From positions 1 to 44,801 of the forward strand of contig JANQKI010000046.1 of the NCBI GenBank assembly GCA_028281165.1: DNA of 44,801 nt, written 5' to 3'. This document shows positions 9,458-17,745 of this stretch, one piece after another; the first letter of the stretch is position 1; each line of letters opens with the position of its first letter. The notes under the pieces are model-generated. The model did not search any database, was not told where the DNA came from, and was given only the letters and a program-made list of their open reading frames with translations. This DNA is from Opitutaceae bacterium (GTDB lineage: Bacteria; Verrucomicrobiota; Verrucomicrobiia; Opitutales; Opitutaceae). A program made the translations under genes and the position numbers.

Positions 9458-10066
9458 TCAAGGTTTCGTGGGTCTTGGGATTTCAAATTGATCGTTAGTA
9501 CGCGTATAACCGGCAGGACCGTGCATACGCCCAACAGGATGTAATTGTTCTGTCAGGACTCGATTTTGTTCCTTATCGAAGTAGATGTCGTCAATTCCCG
9601 CATGAATCACCTTGCCGATAACGAGGCGATTGCCCCCTATTTCCTGAGTCGCGTATTCCTGGCATTCGAGGTGAACAGGAGACTCTGCGATGCGGGGAGG
9701 CTTCACTTTCTGTGATCGAGCGGTGGTCAGACCAACGGCTTCCAGTTCACTTTCGCCGTGGGCATAGTCGTAAGCGGTTTGCACCATCCTTTCCGCCAAG
9801 CTCTCCGTCACCATATTGATGACAAACTCTCCGCCTTTGCGAATGTTGAGAACGGTGTCTTTGGGATTCCCGTCCGTTCGATTGCCAATTCCGAGGGCTA
9901 CCAAAGCCGGTTTTGAACCGAAGCAGTTAAAAAAGCTGAACGGAGCGGCGTTGACTTGATTTTCGTCGTTCAGAGTCGTCACCCAGGCAATAGGACGAGG
10001 GACGACGACGTGAGTTAGAATCTTGTAACGCTCAAGCGATGTTATGGATTCGAAGTCTATTTCCAT
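9458..10066 (-). CDS. Flavin reductase-like protein, FMN-binding split barrel
   Basis: A 202-residue protein of the DIM6/NTAB (flavin reductase-like) family. Diagnostic segments are VVVPRPIAWVTTLN, VNAAPFSFFNCFGSKPALV (FMN-binding loop) and KDTVLNIRKGGEFVINMV in the first half, and HLECQEYATQEIGG with VIGKVIHAGID in the second. An in-frame TTG five codons earlier (10081) is possible, but the ATG at 10066 is more likely. Such proteins bind FMN and reduce flavin or act as flavoprotein oxidoreductases; the substrate cannot be inferred. It lies 32 bp downstream of gcvP. Confidence 0.88.
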   Translation of the reverse strand: MEIDFESITSLERYKILTHVVVPRPIAWVTTLNDENQVNAAPFSFFNCFGSKPALVALGIGNRTDGNPKDTVLNIRKGGEFVINMVTESLAERMVQTAYDYAHGESELEAVGLTTARSQKVKPPRIAESPVHLECQEYATQEIGGNRLVIGKVIHAGIDDIYFDKEQNRVLTEQLHPVGRMHGPAGYTRTNDQFEIPRPTKP

Positions 10067-10098
10067 GATTGTCTTAGACAAGCCGTTACGGTTGGGTT

Positions 10099-13032
10099 TC
10101 AGCTTTCGTCGTAGGCATCCATCGGGAGACAGGAGCAGACTAGATTACGATCGCCATAGACATTGTCTACCCGACTGACAGTGGGCCAGTATTTACTTTC
10201 TCGTGACGATGTAGATGGGAAAGCCGCGATTTCTCTGCTGTAGGGGTGACTCCAGTCATCGGATACGACACGCGATGCTGTGTGAGGGGCATTTTTGAGT
10301 GGATTATCATCGACTGGCCATTTTCCGCTTTCGATCAGTTCCATTTCGCTCTTGATACTGATCAACGCGTCGCAGAGACGATCCAGCTCCGCCTTCGATT
10401 CGCTTTCAGTTGGCTCAATCATCATGGTTCCTGCTACAGGCCAGGACATGGTTGGAGCGTGGAATCCGTAGTCCATCAAGCGTTTTGCCACGTCCTCCAC
10501 CTCTACTCCGGCTTTGTCTTTCCACTGACGGAAGTCGATGATGAATTCGTGGGCCACGAGCCCTTGTTCGCCCCGGTAAACGATAGGGTAGTGTTCTTCT
10601 AGCCGCCTCGCCATGTAATTCGCGCTAAGGATGGCAATTCTCGAAGCTCTGGTCAGCCCTTCCAGTCCCATCATGCGGATGTAGGCCCACGATATGGGCA
10701 GAATGCACGCGCTACCATATGGGGCGGCCGATATCGGGCCTATGCCTTTGCTGCCACCGATTTCCGAGTCGAGAGGATGTCGAGGGAGGAAAGGCGCTAA
10801 GTGCTCGGCGACTCCAATAGGGCCAACACCGGGGCCACCGCCGCCGTGAGGAATGCAGAAGGTCTTATGAAGATTGAGGTGGCATACGTCGGCCCCGATG
10901 AAGCCAGGGCTGGTCAACCCGCATTGGGCGTTCATGTTAGCGCCGTCCATGTAGACTTGGCCACCGTTTTCGTGAATGATTTGACAAACCTCTTGTACGG
11001 ATGATTCGAATACGCCATGAGTCGACGGATATGTGATCATTAGCGCGGCCAGATTTTCTGCGCGCTTCTCCGCTTTTTCCCTCAAATCCTTGAGATCTAT
11101 GTTTCCTAACTCGTCGCACTGGACTGGCATCACCTTCATGCCAGCCATGACCGCGCTGGCTGGATTGGTGCCGTGAGCTGAAATCGGGATGAGGCAGATG
11201 TTTCGTTGTTGCTGTCCGTTCGATTCGTGGAATTTTCGAATGACCAAAAGGCCGGCGTACTCGCCTTGAGAGCCCGCATTGGGTTGGATGGAGACGGCAG
11301 CGAAACATGTAATTTTGGCTAGCCAGTCTTCCAGCTGTTCAATCATTTCCTTGTATCCAGATGTCTGGGATGAAGGGGCGAATGGGTGAATCGATCCGAA
11401 TTCCGGCCAGGTGACAGGCAGCATTTCCGAGGAAGCATTCAGCTTCATGGTGCACGAGCCCAATGGGATCATGGACGTCGTTAGCGACAGGTCCTTGTTT
11501 TCCAGTCGTTTTAGATAGCGAAGCAACTCGGTTTCCGTGTGATAAGAGTTGAAGACCGGATGGGTCAGGAAAAGCGATTGTCTTTCTAGTTCAGGCGATA
11601 TGACAGGGCTAACCTCATTCGCTAAGCGATTGATCTTTTCCGCGTCAAATTTGCTCTCGGGCTCGAAGGAGTTGAGGATTGCCGCTAACTCCTCTGGCCC
11701 GACTGTTTCATCGAGTGTGAAGCCGACAGCCTGGTCGTTCACGCGTCTTAGATTTAGGCCGGCTGTGTTCGCTCGCTCGTGTACAGTTTCCGCTGATACA
11801 TTAGAAAGTTGGACCGTGAGAGTATCGAATCGATCGCCATTCTCTATTTGATGGCCCATTTTCAAAATGGTTTCCTTGGCGATTGCACACAAATTTTGGA
11901 TACGCTCAGCAATGGCTTTTAGGCCATTTGGTCCGTGGTAAACGGCGTAAGCTGAAGCAATGTTGGCTAGGAGAACTTGGGCCGTGCAGATGTTGCTGGT
12001 AGCCTTGTCGCGTCGGATGTGTTGCTCTCTGGTTTGCAAGGCCAAGCGTAGAGCAGGTTTGCCTTCGGCGTCTTGCGAGACGCCGATAATACGTCCGGGC
12101 ATTTTCCGTTTGTAGTCTTCTTTTGTAGCAAAGAATGCGGCATGCGGACCGCCGAAACCCATAGGGACTCCAAATCTTTGAGAGCTACCAACGGCGACAT
12201 CCGCTCCCCATTCGCCCGGTGATTTGAGCAGAGCAAGAGCCAACAAGTCACAGCAAACAATAACCAGGACGTTTGCCTCTTTGGCCTTGGCTATCAGCTT
12301 CGAGAAGTCTTCGGCGATGCCATTTGTATCCGGATATTGGATGATCAGAGCGAAGACGTTCTCCAAGTTCCGGTCTTCGGTGAAATCCGCTACGTTTGCA
12401 CTGATCCCCAAAGGCTGGCAGCGTGTTTTGACAACCTCAATGGTTTGCGGAAAGCAGTTCTGCGAGATCAGAACATCTGTCGCTTTACGTTTCTTGGTGA
12501 CGCCGGCGCACATGCTAACCGCTTCTGCCGCCGCTGTTCCCTCGTCGAGTAGGGAAGCGTTGGCGATGTCCATTCCCGTCAAGTCGGAGACCATGGTTTG
12601 GAAATTCAACAGGGCTTCCATGCGACCTTGAGAAATCTCCGCCTGGTAGGGGGTGTATTGAGTGTACCAGCCTGGGTTTTCCAGAATGTTTCGCAAAATG
12701 ACCGAAGGCGTGAGCGTATTGGTGTATCCGAGTCCTATATACGACTTAAAATCTTGGTTTCTCTTGGCGATGGATCTTAGCTCTTGAAGCATGTCATCTT
12801 CGCCTAAAGGATTAGGCAGGCCATCAAGGTCTTTTTGGCGGATGGCTGAGGGAACGGCGGAATCGACCAGCGAATCGACCGACTGGAACCCAATGGAGCG
12901 AGCCATGTTTTCGGCCTCCTCCTCTTGTACGCCAAGGTGTCTTCGAGCGAAACTATCTAGTTTATCTAGCTGGCTGCTCGGCCGATTATTTTCGGATTTC
13001 TCGATGATGCTGGCCTCTTCCAGTTCTGGCAT
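10099..13032 (-). CDS. gcvP: Glycine dehydrogenase (decarboxylating), P-protein of the glycine cleavage system
   Basis: A 977-residue homodimeric-type P-protein in which both PLP-fold halves are fused, as in Escherichia coli. It decarboxylates glycine and transfers the aminomethyl group to the lipoyl arm of GcvH. The N-terminal half contains [19 protein letters not shown] and the C-terminal half contains [17 protein letters not shown]. The PLP lysine is Lys723 in [18 protein letters not shown]. Length and C-terminus ([11 protein letters not shown]) are family-normal. gcvT and gcvH are not adjacent, so the complex must be completed from elsewhere. No glycine-riboswitch-like structure was recognised in the 141 bp upstream, which instead holds a large inverted repeat. 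Confidence 0.97.
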   Translation of the reverse strand: MPELEEASIIEKSENNRPSSQLDKLDSFARRHLGVQEEEAENMARSIGFQSVDSLVDSAVPSAIRQKDLDGLPNPLGEDDMLQELRSIAKRNQDFKSYIGLGYTNTLTPSVILRNILENPGWYTQYTPYQAEISQGRMEALLNFQTMVSDLTGMDIANASLLDEGTAAAEAVSMCAGVTKKRKATDVLISQNCFPQTIEVVKTRCQPLGISANVADFTEDRNLENVFALIIQYPDTNGIAEDFSKLIAKAKEANVLVIVCCDLLALALLKSPGEWGADVAVGSSQRFGVPMGFGGPHAAFFATKEDYKRKMPGRIIGVSQDAEGKPALRLALQTREQHIRRDKATSNICTAQVLLANIASAYAVYHGPNGLKAIAERIQNLCAIAKETILKMGHQIENGDRFDTLTVQLSNVSAETVHERANTAGLNLRRVNDQAVGFTLDETVGPEELAAILNSFEPESKFDAEKINRLANEVSPVISPELERQSLFLTHPVFNSYHTETELLRYLKRLENKDLSLTTSMIPLGSCTMKLNASSEMLPVTWPEFGSIHPFAPSSQTSGYKEMIEQLEDWLAKITCFAAVSIQPNAGSQGEYAGLLVIRKFHESNGQQQRNICLIPISAHGTNPASAVMAGMKVMPVQCDELGNIDLKDLREKAEKRAENLAALMITYPSTHGVFESSVQEVCQIIHENGGQVYMDGANMNAQCGLTSPGFIGADVCHLNLHKTFCIPHGGGGPGVGPIGVAEHLAPFLPRHPLDSEIGGSKGIGPISAAPYGSACILPISWAYIRMMGLEGLTRASRIAILSANYMARRLEEHYPIVYRGEQGLVAHEFIIDFRQWKDKAGVEVEDVAKRLMDYGFHAPTMSWPVAGTMMIEPTESESKAELDRLCDALISIKSEMELIESGKWPVDDNPLKNAPHTASRVVSDDWSHPYSREIAAFPSTSSRESKYWPTVSRVDNVYGDRNLVCSCLPMDAYDES

Positions 13033-13073
13033 AGCCGCACACTAGATTTGGGGTTTAGCAGATCAATATTTTT

Positions 13074-13165
13074 AACCGCGAATGAATGCTAACGGATGCG
13101 AATGGGTTTTCCATCTTTGCATCGGCTTCTTTTTTATTTGCGTTCATTAGCGTCTATTCGCGGTT
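13074..13165. repeat. Imperfect 30-bp inverted repeat pair between gcvP and nth
   Basis: The left arm (13074-13103) begins AACCGCGAATGAATGCTAAC. The right arm (13136-13165) is its inverted copy, ending in ATTCGCGGTT. The outer 10 bp are perfect and the rest matches at roughly half to two thirds of positions, in steps that preserve an AAYGCxAAT-like core. The spacer is 32 nt. It sits between two divergent genes (gcvP minus, nth plus) and could form a long cruciform or hairpin. It resembles short dispersed GCGAATGAACGC-type repeats I recall from environmental bacteria, but only this pair was seen here. Confidence 0.75.
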
Positions 13166-13174
13166 CTTTAATTC

Positions 13175-13828
13175 ATGACTAAAAATGAGCGAGCGGCTTA
13201 CGTGGATCAAGAATTGGATCGCCTTTATCCGGATCCTCCGATTCCTTTGGATCACAAAGATGCCTACACTCTACTCGTTGCGGTTTTGCTCTCAGCTCAA
13301 TGCACCGATGTTCGAGTAAACAAGACGACTCCCGAGCTTTTTGCTTTGGCGGACAATCCAAAGGATATGATCAAGCAGTCAGTCGAAGAGATTCGCAGTA
13401 TCATCAAGCCATGTGGTTTGGCTCCTCGCAAGTCGCAGGCTATTTATGATTTGTCCTGTATCCTAATCAATGAATACAGCGGAGAAGTTCCGGAAGACAT
13501 AGAAGCCTTGGAAACGTTGCCTGGTGTAGGACACAAGACGGCATCAGTAGTGATGTCGCAAGCCTTTGGCCATCCTTCCTTTCCTGTTGACACCCACATT
13601 CACCGTCTGGCTCAGCGTTGGGGTCTCAGTAGTGGAAAAAACGTTACGCAAACCGAAAAAGATCTAAAGCGACTTTTCCCCAAGGATCGCTGGAATCATC
13701 TTCACCTGCAGATCATCTACTATGGCCGCGAACACTGTTCCGCTCGCGGTTGCGATGGAACGGTTTGTGATATGTGTCGCGCTTTGTATCCAAAAAGGAA
13801 ATCCGCCGTTCAAACGAAGAAGGCATGA
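13175..13828 (+). CDS. nth: Endonuclease III (DNA glycosylase/AP lyase)
   Basis: A 217-residue helix-hairpin-helix base-excision-repair enzyme that removes oxidised pyrimidines and nicks at AP sites. The HhH motif is LETLPGVGHKTA with catalytic Lys121; the catalytic Asp139 lies in FPVDTHIHRLAQR. The C-terminal iron-sulfur region has Cys188, Cys193, Cys198 and Cys201, a C-X4-C-X4-C-X2-C spacing. This differs from the C-X6-C-X2-C-X5-C spacing of the Escherichia coli enzyme. The start ATG lies just after the inverted repeat, without a clear Shine-Dalgarno. Confidence 0.95.
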   Translation: MTKNERAAYVDQELDRLYPDPPIPLDHKDAYTLLVAVLLSAQCTDVRVNKTTPELFALADNPKDMIKQSVEEIRSIIKPCGLAPRKSQAIYDLSCILINEYSGEVPEDIEALETLPGVGHKTASVVMSQAFGHPSFPVDTHIHRLAQRWGLSSGKNVTQTEKDLKRLFPKDRWNHLHLQIIYYGREHCSARGCDGTVCDMCRALYPKRKSAVQTKKA

Positions 13829-13857
13829 AAAAGCCTAGCTTGATTTTGCTGGGCTTT
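13826..13857 (-). terminator. Rho-independent terminator for the pseudopilin gene
   Basis: Arms 13830-13839 and 13848-13857 form a 10-bp stem (one G-T pair) with an 8-nt loop. On the minus strand it is followed by a run of T that overlaps the nth stop codon. It therefore reads as a terminator for the minus-strand gene ending at 13886, and may also slow plus-strand transcription leaving nth. Confidence 0.65.
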
Positions 13858-13885
13858 GGAAAGTGAACTATCTTGAGCTATAGGC

Positions 13886-14650
13886 TTAGAAATCAGCTTC
13901 CTTGATGTTTCCCGTTACGCCTCCTGGTAGGGCTGGTCCCGTTGCTGCTATAGCTTCGTTCATAATGTTGGTGCTTGCTCCGTTGCCATCAACTAAGACT
14001 CCTGTTGCTGAACTGGCTCCGAGTGTCGGATACCAAGCAACGTTTCCTCCCACGAATGCGATATGACCTCCTTTATCGCCATAAATATCGGTCTGAGCCC
14101 ATTCGAAGGTTGTGGGGTCGTCCATTCTGGTGAACGCAAGGGGGGTTGTTGAAGGTACTGAAAGAATCAAGCCAGTAACATAGTCGTACGACAAACCACG
14201 CGTTCCCGTTTCGGAACCAAGTGTGGCGTTCAAAGCGAATGAGGTGCCATTATTAAAAACGATGGTTCCTGTTGCGGTTGTCGCACTAGCATCACTATCG
14301 CTTTTCCAAATCGCAATCTCGTTTAGTCCGGCTCCAACTGCAAGAGCAGCAGCCACTTCTTCATTTGTTCCGGCATCCGAACCAGTCGTAGATAAGCGGC
14401 CTGTCGTAGAGTCAAAATAATGAGTGTCGCTTGGCAGCATCTCTCCGTTCTGACTCGCAAACATCAACGAGGCATTAACAATCTGCCTCAAATTATTAAT
14501 ATCCTTCGTTCGTCTCGCTGTCTCGCGCATCTGGCCGACGGTAGGAATCAGGATGGCAGAAAGGATGGCGATGATGGCGATTACGGTGAGCAACTCGATA
14601 AGGGTGAAGCCTTTCTTGCTCGCCTTTGTGATATAGGGGTGCGTGGTCAT
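13886..14650 (-). CDS. Type II secretion/type IV pilin-like protein (prepilin N-terminal methylation domain)
   Basis: A 254-residue pseudopilin. The leader is short and basic, followed by the prepilin peptidase site [10 protein letters not shown] (cleavage after about residue 14) and a hydrophobic helix [16 protein letters not shown]. The mature N-terminal Phe is expected to be methylated and the conserved Glu (FTLIE) is present. The C-terminal domain is rich in Ser, Thr, Gly and Ala, with [14 protein letters not shown], a pattern frequent in the abundant pseudopilins of Verrucomicrobia and Planctomycetes. It stands alone here, flanked by nth and an aminotransferase, so it may be a substrate or minor pilin of a system encoded elsewhere; the GspE/PilB ATPase at 26293 is a candidate partner. 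Confidence 0.9.
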   Translation of the reverse strand: MTTHPYITKASKKGFTLIELLTVIAIIAILSAILIPTVGQMRETARRTKDINNLRQIVNASLMFASQNGEMLPSDTHYFDSTTGRLSTTGSDAGTNEEVAAALAVGAGLNEIAIWKSDSDASATTATGTIVFNNGTSFALNATLGSETGTRGLSYDYVTGLILSVPSTTPLAFTRMDDPTTFEWAQTDIYGDKGGHIAFVGGNVAWYPTLGASSATGVLVDGNGASTNIMNEAIAATGPALPGGVTGNIKEADF

Positions 14651-14968
14651 AGTCGTTGCCTGAAAATTGATCTAGTAATCATAATCACGAAACCGACTTA
14701 TCGCCACTGCGGCAAGTGACATTTATGTTTCCTTAGCAAATGCGGATTTGGTCGGATGCCTAGCTCAGTTCATTTCTTAGTTTCGTGTAGGGGTTTCCCT
14801 TATCAGGGAGGGTTATTACTGAGCCTTACGTGGTAACTACTATTCGATTCTGTGAGTTTTCGGCAGCGAATACGCCAGTTGTATGCTCTTAGAATTGTTC
14901 AAAGATTAGTCAAATTCGTTAGAACTTTTTCTTTGCAAGGGCGTGAGGAGCAATCAGATATATCCGCG
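14651..14968. other. 318-bp region between the divergent pseudopilin and aminotransferase genes
   Basis: This gap must contain the promoters of both flanking genes. An in-frame GTG at 14852 would extend the aminotransferase by 39 residues, but the extension is basic, unlike the family N-terminus, and probably untranslated. I saw a small CCCT/AGGG dyad near 14797-14808 and no convincing promoter boxes, RNA gene or repeat. Confidence 0.5.
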
Positions 14969-15838
14969 ATGAAAGTTTACTTAGACGGTGAGTTTGTAGA
15001 GAAGGAAGACGCCAAAATCTCCGTCTTTGATCATGGGCTGCTTTACGGTGACGGAATTTTCGAGGGCATTCGCGTTTATAAGAACTGCGTGTATCGCTTA
15101 GATGAACATTTGGAGCGGCTGGAGTATTCAGCTAAAGCCATTCTCATGGATTTGCCGCTTTCTCGTGCGGAAATTTCGGAGGTTGTCTGCGAGTCTTGCC
15201 GGGTGAATGGCATTTCCGATGGCTATATCCGTTTGTTGGTTACGCGTGGAGAGGGCAATCTCGGCTTGTCTCCGGATTCATGCGTTAAGCCTAGCGTCAT
15301 TTGCATTGCCGATAAAATCAGCCTGTATCCGGACGAGTACTATACGCAGGGTTTGTCCATTATCACCGTACCAACGCGTCGTATGGGTCCGGCTGCCCTG
15401 AATCCTGGAATCAAATCGCTCAACTATCTTAACAACGTGATGGCTAAAATGGAGGCTGCTCAAAGGGGAGCTTTGGAGGCCATCATGCTTAATGATCAAG
15501 GCTTTATCGCAGAGTGCACGGGCGATAATCTTTTCATTGTTCACAAGGGAAAGCTCTACACTCCAGATATTTCTAACGGAGCGCTCCGAGGAATCACCCG
15601 TCAGGCGGTAATCGACTTAGCTAAAGAGCGAGATCTGGATCTAAAGGAATGCAACCTCACTCGCTACGAAGTCTGGAACGCGGACGAGTGTTTTCTGACC
15701 GGTACAGCAGCTGAAATCATTGCTGTCGTGGCTCTGGACGAGCGTAAGATTGGCGATGGAACGCCAGGCCCCATCACCAAACAGTTGCATTCAGCTTTTC
15801 ACGACGAGGTTTCAACTCACGGAACGATGCTGTATTAG
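14969..15838 (+). CDS. ilvE: Class IV aminotransferase, probable branched-chain amino acid aminotransferase
   Basis: With the ATG at 14969 the protein has 289 residues, matching the short bacterial/archaeal IlvE form, and begins MKVYLDGEFV as is usual for the family. Fold-type IV features are VFDHGLLYGDGIFEGIRVY (about 19-37), the PLP lysine Lys149 in NPGIKSLNYLNNVMAKMEA, and ECTGDNLFIV with FLTGTAAEI near the C-terminus. It is expected to transaminate Leu, Ile and Val with 2-oxoglutarate. D-amino-acid aminotransferase and aminodeoxychorismate lyase share the fold, but the KSLNYLNNV and RGITRQAV segments favour IlvE. No other branched-chain genes are nearby. Confidence 0.88.
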   Translation: MKVYLDGEFVEKEDAKISVFDHGLLYGDGIFEGIRVYKNCVYRLDEHLERLEYSAKAILMDLPLSRAEISEVVCESCRVNGISDGYIRLLVTRGEGNLGLSPDSCVKPSVICIADKISLYPDEYYTQGLSIITVPTRRMGPAALNPGIKSLNYLNNVMAKMEAAQRGALEAIMLNDQGFIAECTGDNLFIVHKGKLYTPDISNGALRGITRQAVIDLAKERDLDLKECNLTRYEVWNADECFLTGTAAEIIAVVALDERKIGDGTPGPITKQLHSAFHDEVSTHGTMLY

Positions 15839-15917
15839 GTTTTCGGTGGTGGGTTTGGGTCTTCGGTTTGCAGCTCTGGGTCGGCAGAAAGCGCCTAGGT
15901 CTTTTTCGGCGAAATAA

Positions 15918-15946
15918 TTGACTCGAAAAGACCGTTAAAATACTTT
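15918..15946 (+). promoter_or_regulatory. Candidate sigma-70-type promoter upstream of mcsA-mcsB-clpC
   Basis: TTGACT at 15918-15923 matches a -35 box well. The hexamer 17 bp downstream (TACTTT, 15941-15946) is a poor -10; TAAAAT at 15936 is better in sequence but too close. This is the only promoter-like stretch I noted in the 259-bp gap before mcsA. No CIRCE-type or CtsR-type (GGTCAAA repeat) operator was seen. Confidence 0.3.
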
Positions 15947-16097
15947 GAAAATAGAAGACGCTGATTTGAGTGTTTTCCCTTTTGAGAATTCTCTATGGTA
16001 AGCGTTCTGTAAAGTTGGCGCGACTCGTGCAATGTTCTTTCAAGCTTTGCTAGCTTTTGCGAAAATGCGCCGCAACCAATCAATTGATTTTTAATCC

Positions 16098-16622
16098 ATG
16101 TCCAAGCCACTTAAGTGCGATATCTGCGACAACCCCGCCACGGTTCATCTCACACAGATCATCAATAACCAGATTCATAAGATCGATCTGTGCGAATCTT
16201 GCGCCGAGCAGAAAGGAATTACCGATCCCAATGGTTATTCGCTAGCCGATCTTTTAGTGAAGCCGGGTCAGGTTGAGGAAACGGCAGAAGACAATGCCTT
16301 GGTCTGCGATGAATGCGGCTACACTCAGCGGGACTTCAAGAAAACGGGACGGTTGGGTTGCCCTTCCTGCTATGAGACGTTTGCTGGGCTTATTAACCCG
16401 GCTTTGTCTGGCATGCATAAGGGTGAAGACCATAAGGGGAAAGTTCCGGAAAAGGCTTTGGAACGAAAGTCAGGATTGGACCGTCTTCATTCCCTGGAAC
16501 TGGATCTGCAGAACGCGATCGATAGCGAACGCTATGAAGATGCGGCTCAATTTCGCGATGAAATCATCGCCTTGAAACGGGATTTGGAAGAAGAGGAGAG
16601 AGAGCAAGTCGATGCTGATTAA
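16098..16622 (+). CDS. mcsA: McsA-like zinc-binding, UVR-motif activator of protein arginine kinase
   Basis: A 174-residue protein matching McsA in architecture. It has two zinc-finger-like Cys pairs in the N-terminus (CDICDNPA and DLCESCAEQKG) and two more in the middle (CDECGYTQRDFKKTG and GCPSCYETF). The C-terminus carries a UVR motif (about 145-170: AIDSERYEDAAQFRDEI) of the type that contacts Clp ATPases or UvrA. In Bacillus, McsA activates the McsB arginine kinase and stabilises the complex. Its stop overlaps the mcsB start by 11 nt and clpC follows, so the operon context strongly supports the call. Confidence 0.92.
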   Translation: MSKPLKCDICDNPATVHLTQIINNQIHKIDLCESCAEQKGITDPNGYSLADLLVKPGQVEETAEDNALVCDECGYTQRDFKKTGRLGCPSCYETFAGLINPALSGMHKGEDHKGKVPEKALERKSGLDRLHSLELDLQNAIDSERYEDAAQFRDEIIALKRDLEEEEREQVDAD

Positions 16623-17739
16623 GAGCATATTTGGTGGAAAGTCAGAGATGACCGAAGGGAGCGCGAAGAAGTGCCCGGTCGTTCTCATGACGCGTGTCCG
16701 CTTGGCTCGAAACTTGGATAGCGTTCCTTTTCCTGGCTGGGCCAAGAAGGCCCAACGCAACAAGGTTTTAGAGACATGTCTGCCCGCGGTGGCTTCTCTT
16801 TCTCAGATGAAGCGAGGCATTACTGCCGAGCTGGAAGAGCTTTCCGATCTGGAAAAGCAAATCCTTGTTGAGCGTCACCTTATCAGTCGTGAGTTATCGT
16901 CATCTTCAGAAAAGACTGGGGTTGTGATCAGTAGGGACCAGTCCGTGGCGGTGATGATAAACGAGGAGGATCATTTGCGGATTCAGGTCATCAAGTCAGG
17001 CTATCGTTTCAAGCAAGCTTGGACAGCCATCAATGGCGTGGATTCTTCGCTAGAAGACGAGTTGGACTACGCTTTTTCCTCGAAGATCGGTTTTCTGACG
17101 GCTTGCCCGACAAATGTGGGTACGGGAATGAGGGCATCCGCTATGATGCACTTGCCCGCGCTAGTTATTTCGAACCAGATGGAAAAGGTGGTTCGGGCGG
17201 TGAACCAGTTGGGCATTGCGGTGCGCGGCCTATTCGGCGAAGGCTCGGATGCCAGCGGCAGCATTTTTCAAATTTCAAATCAAACCACGCTTGGAGAATC
17301 CGAACAAGATATCATCAAACGGCTTTCATCTGTCCTGCGTACGATCATCGACCAGGAGATGAATGCTCGCGAGAAGATACTGGAGAAGGATCCTAACAAG
17401 CTTTACGATAAGATTGGCCGGGCTTACGGAATTCTGCAAAACAGCCATTTGCTAAGTTCTAGCGAATGCATGAATTTGGCTTCACTCGTTCGCTTTGGAG
17501 TCGATCTCGAAATGTTCCCCGAAAATACGCGCAACATTGTGGATCGCATGTTTATAGAATGTCAGCCTGGTCACATCCAATATCACGCTGGCGGAAACAT
17601 TGAATCTGCTGATCGCGATGCGTTTCGCGCTGCCTATCTTCGGAAGCAATTCGAGGGGGTCGAGAAGCCGATCTTCAACATCCATGAAAACGAAACCAAA
17701 GATCAGAATTCAGAGTCCAAAGAAGGAGAAAAGGAATAA
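16612..17739 (+). CDS. mcsB: Protein arginine kinase McsB
   Basis: A 375-residue member of the phosphagen-kinase fold that phosphorylates arginines on proteins and thereby marks them for ClpCP degradation. The N-terminal signature is LMTRVRLARN, close to the SSRIRLARN of Bacillus McsB. The catalytic NEEDH motif is at residues 117-121. The McsB-specific RDxxRA motif (RDAFRA, residues 335-340), which forms the allosteric phosphoarginine pocket, is present, distinguishing it from arginine and creatine kinases. The ATG lies inside the end of mcsA (translational coupling) and the stop is 6 bp before clpC. Activity is inferred from motif conservation. Confidence 0.93.
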   Translation: MLIKSIFGGKSEMTEGSAKKCPVVLMTRVRLARNLDSVPFPGWAKKAQRNKVLETCLPAVASLSQMKRGITAELEELSDLEKQILVERHLISRELSSSSEKTGVVISRDQSVAVMINEEDHLRIQVIKSGYRFKQAWTAINGVDSSLEDELDYAFSSKIGFLTACPTNVGTGMRASAMMHLPALVISNQMEKVVRAVNQLGIAVRGLFGEGSDASGSIFQISNQTTLGESEQDIIKRLSSVLRTIIDQEMNAREKILEKDPNKLYDKIGRAYGILQNSHLLSSSECMNLASLVRFGVDLEMFPENTRNIVDRMFIECQPGHIQYHAGGNIESADRDAFRAAYLRKQFEGVEKPIFNIHENETKDQNSESKEGEKE

Positions 17740-17745
17740 GGCTTT

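Noticed and set aside
13033..13174. Glycine riboswitch upstream of gcvP
   Set aside because: The gap is dominated by the 30-bp inverted repeats, and no tandem aptamer-like conserved purine-rich cores were recognised on the minus strand.
14797..14809. Hairpin in the pseudopilin/aminotransferase gap
   Set aside because: Only a 5-bp stem; expected by chance in 318 bp.
15839..16097. CtsR or CIRCE operator upstream of mcsA
   Set aside because: Read for GGTCAAA direct repeats and for TTAGCACTC-N9-GAGTGCTAA; neither was found.
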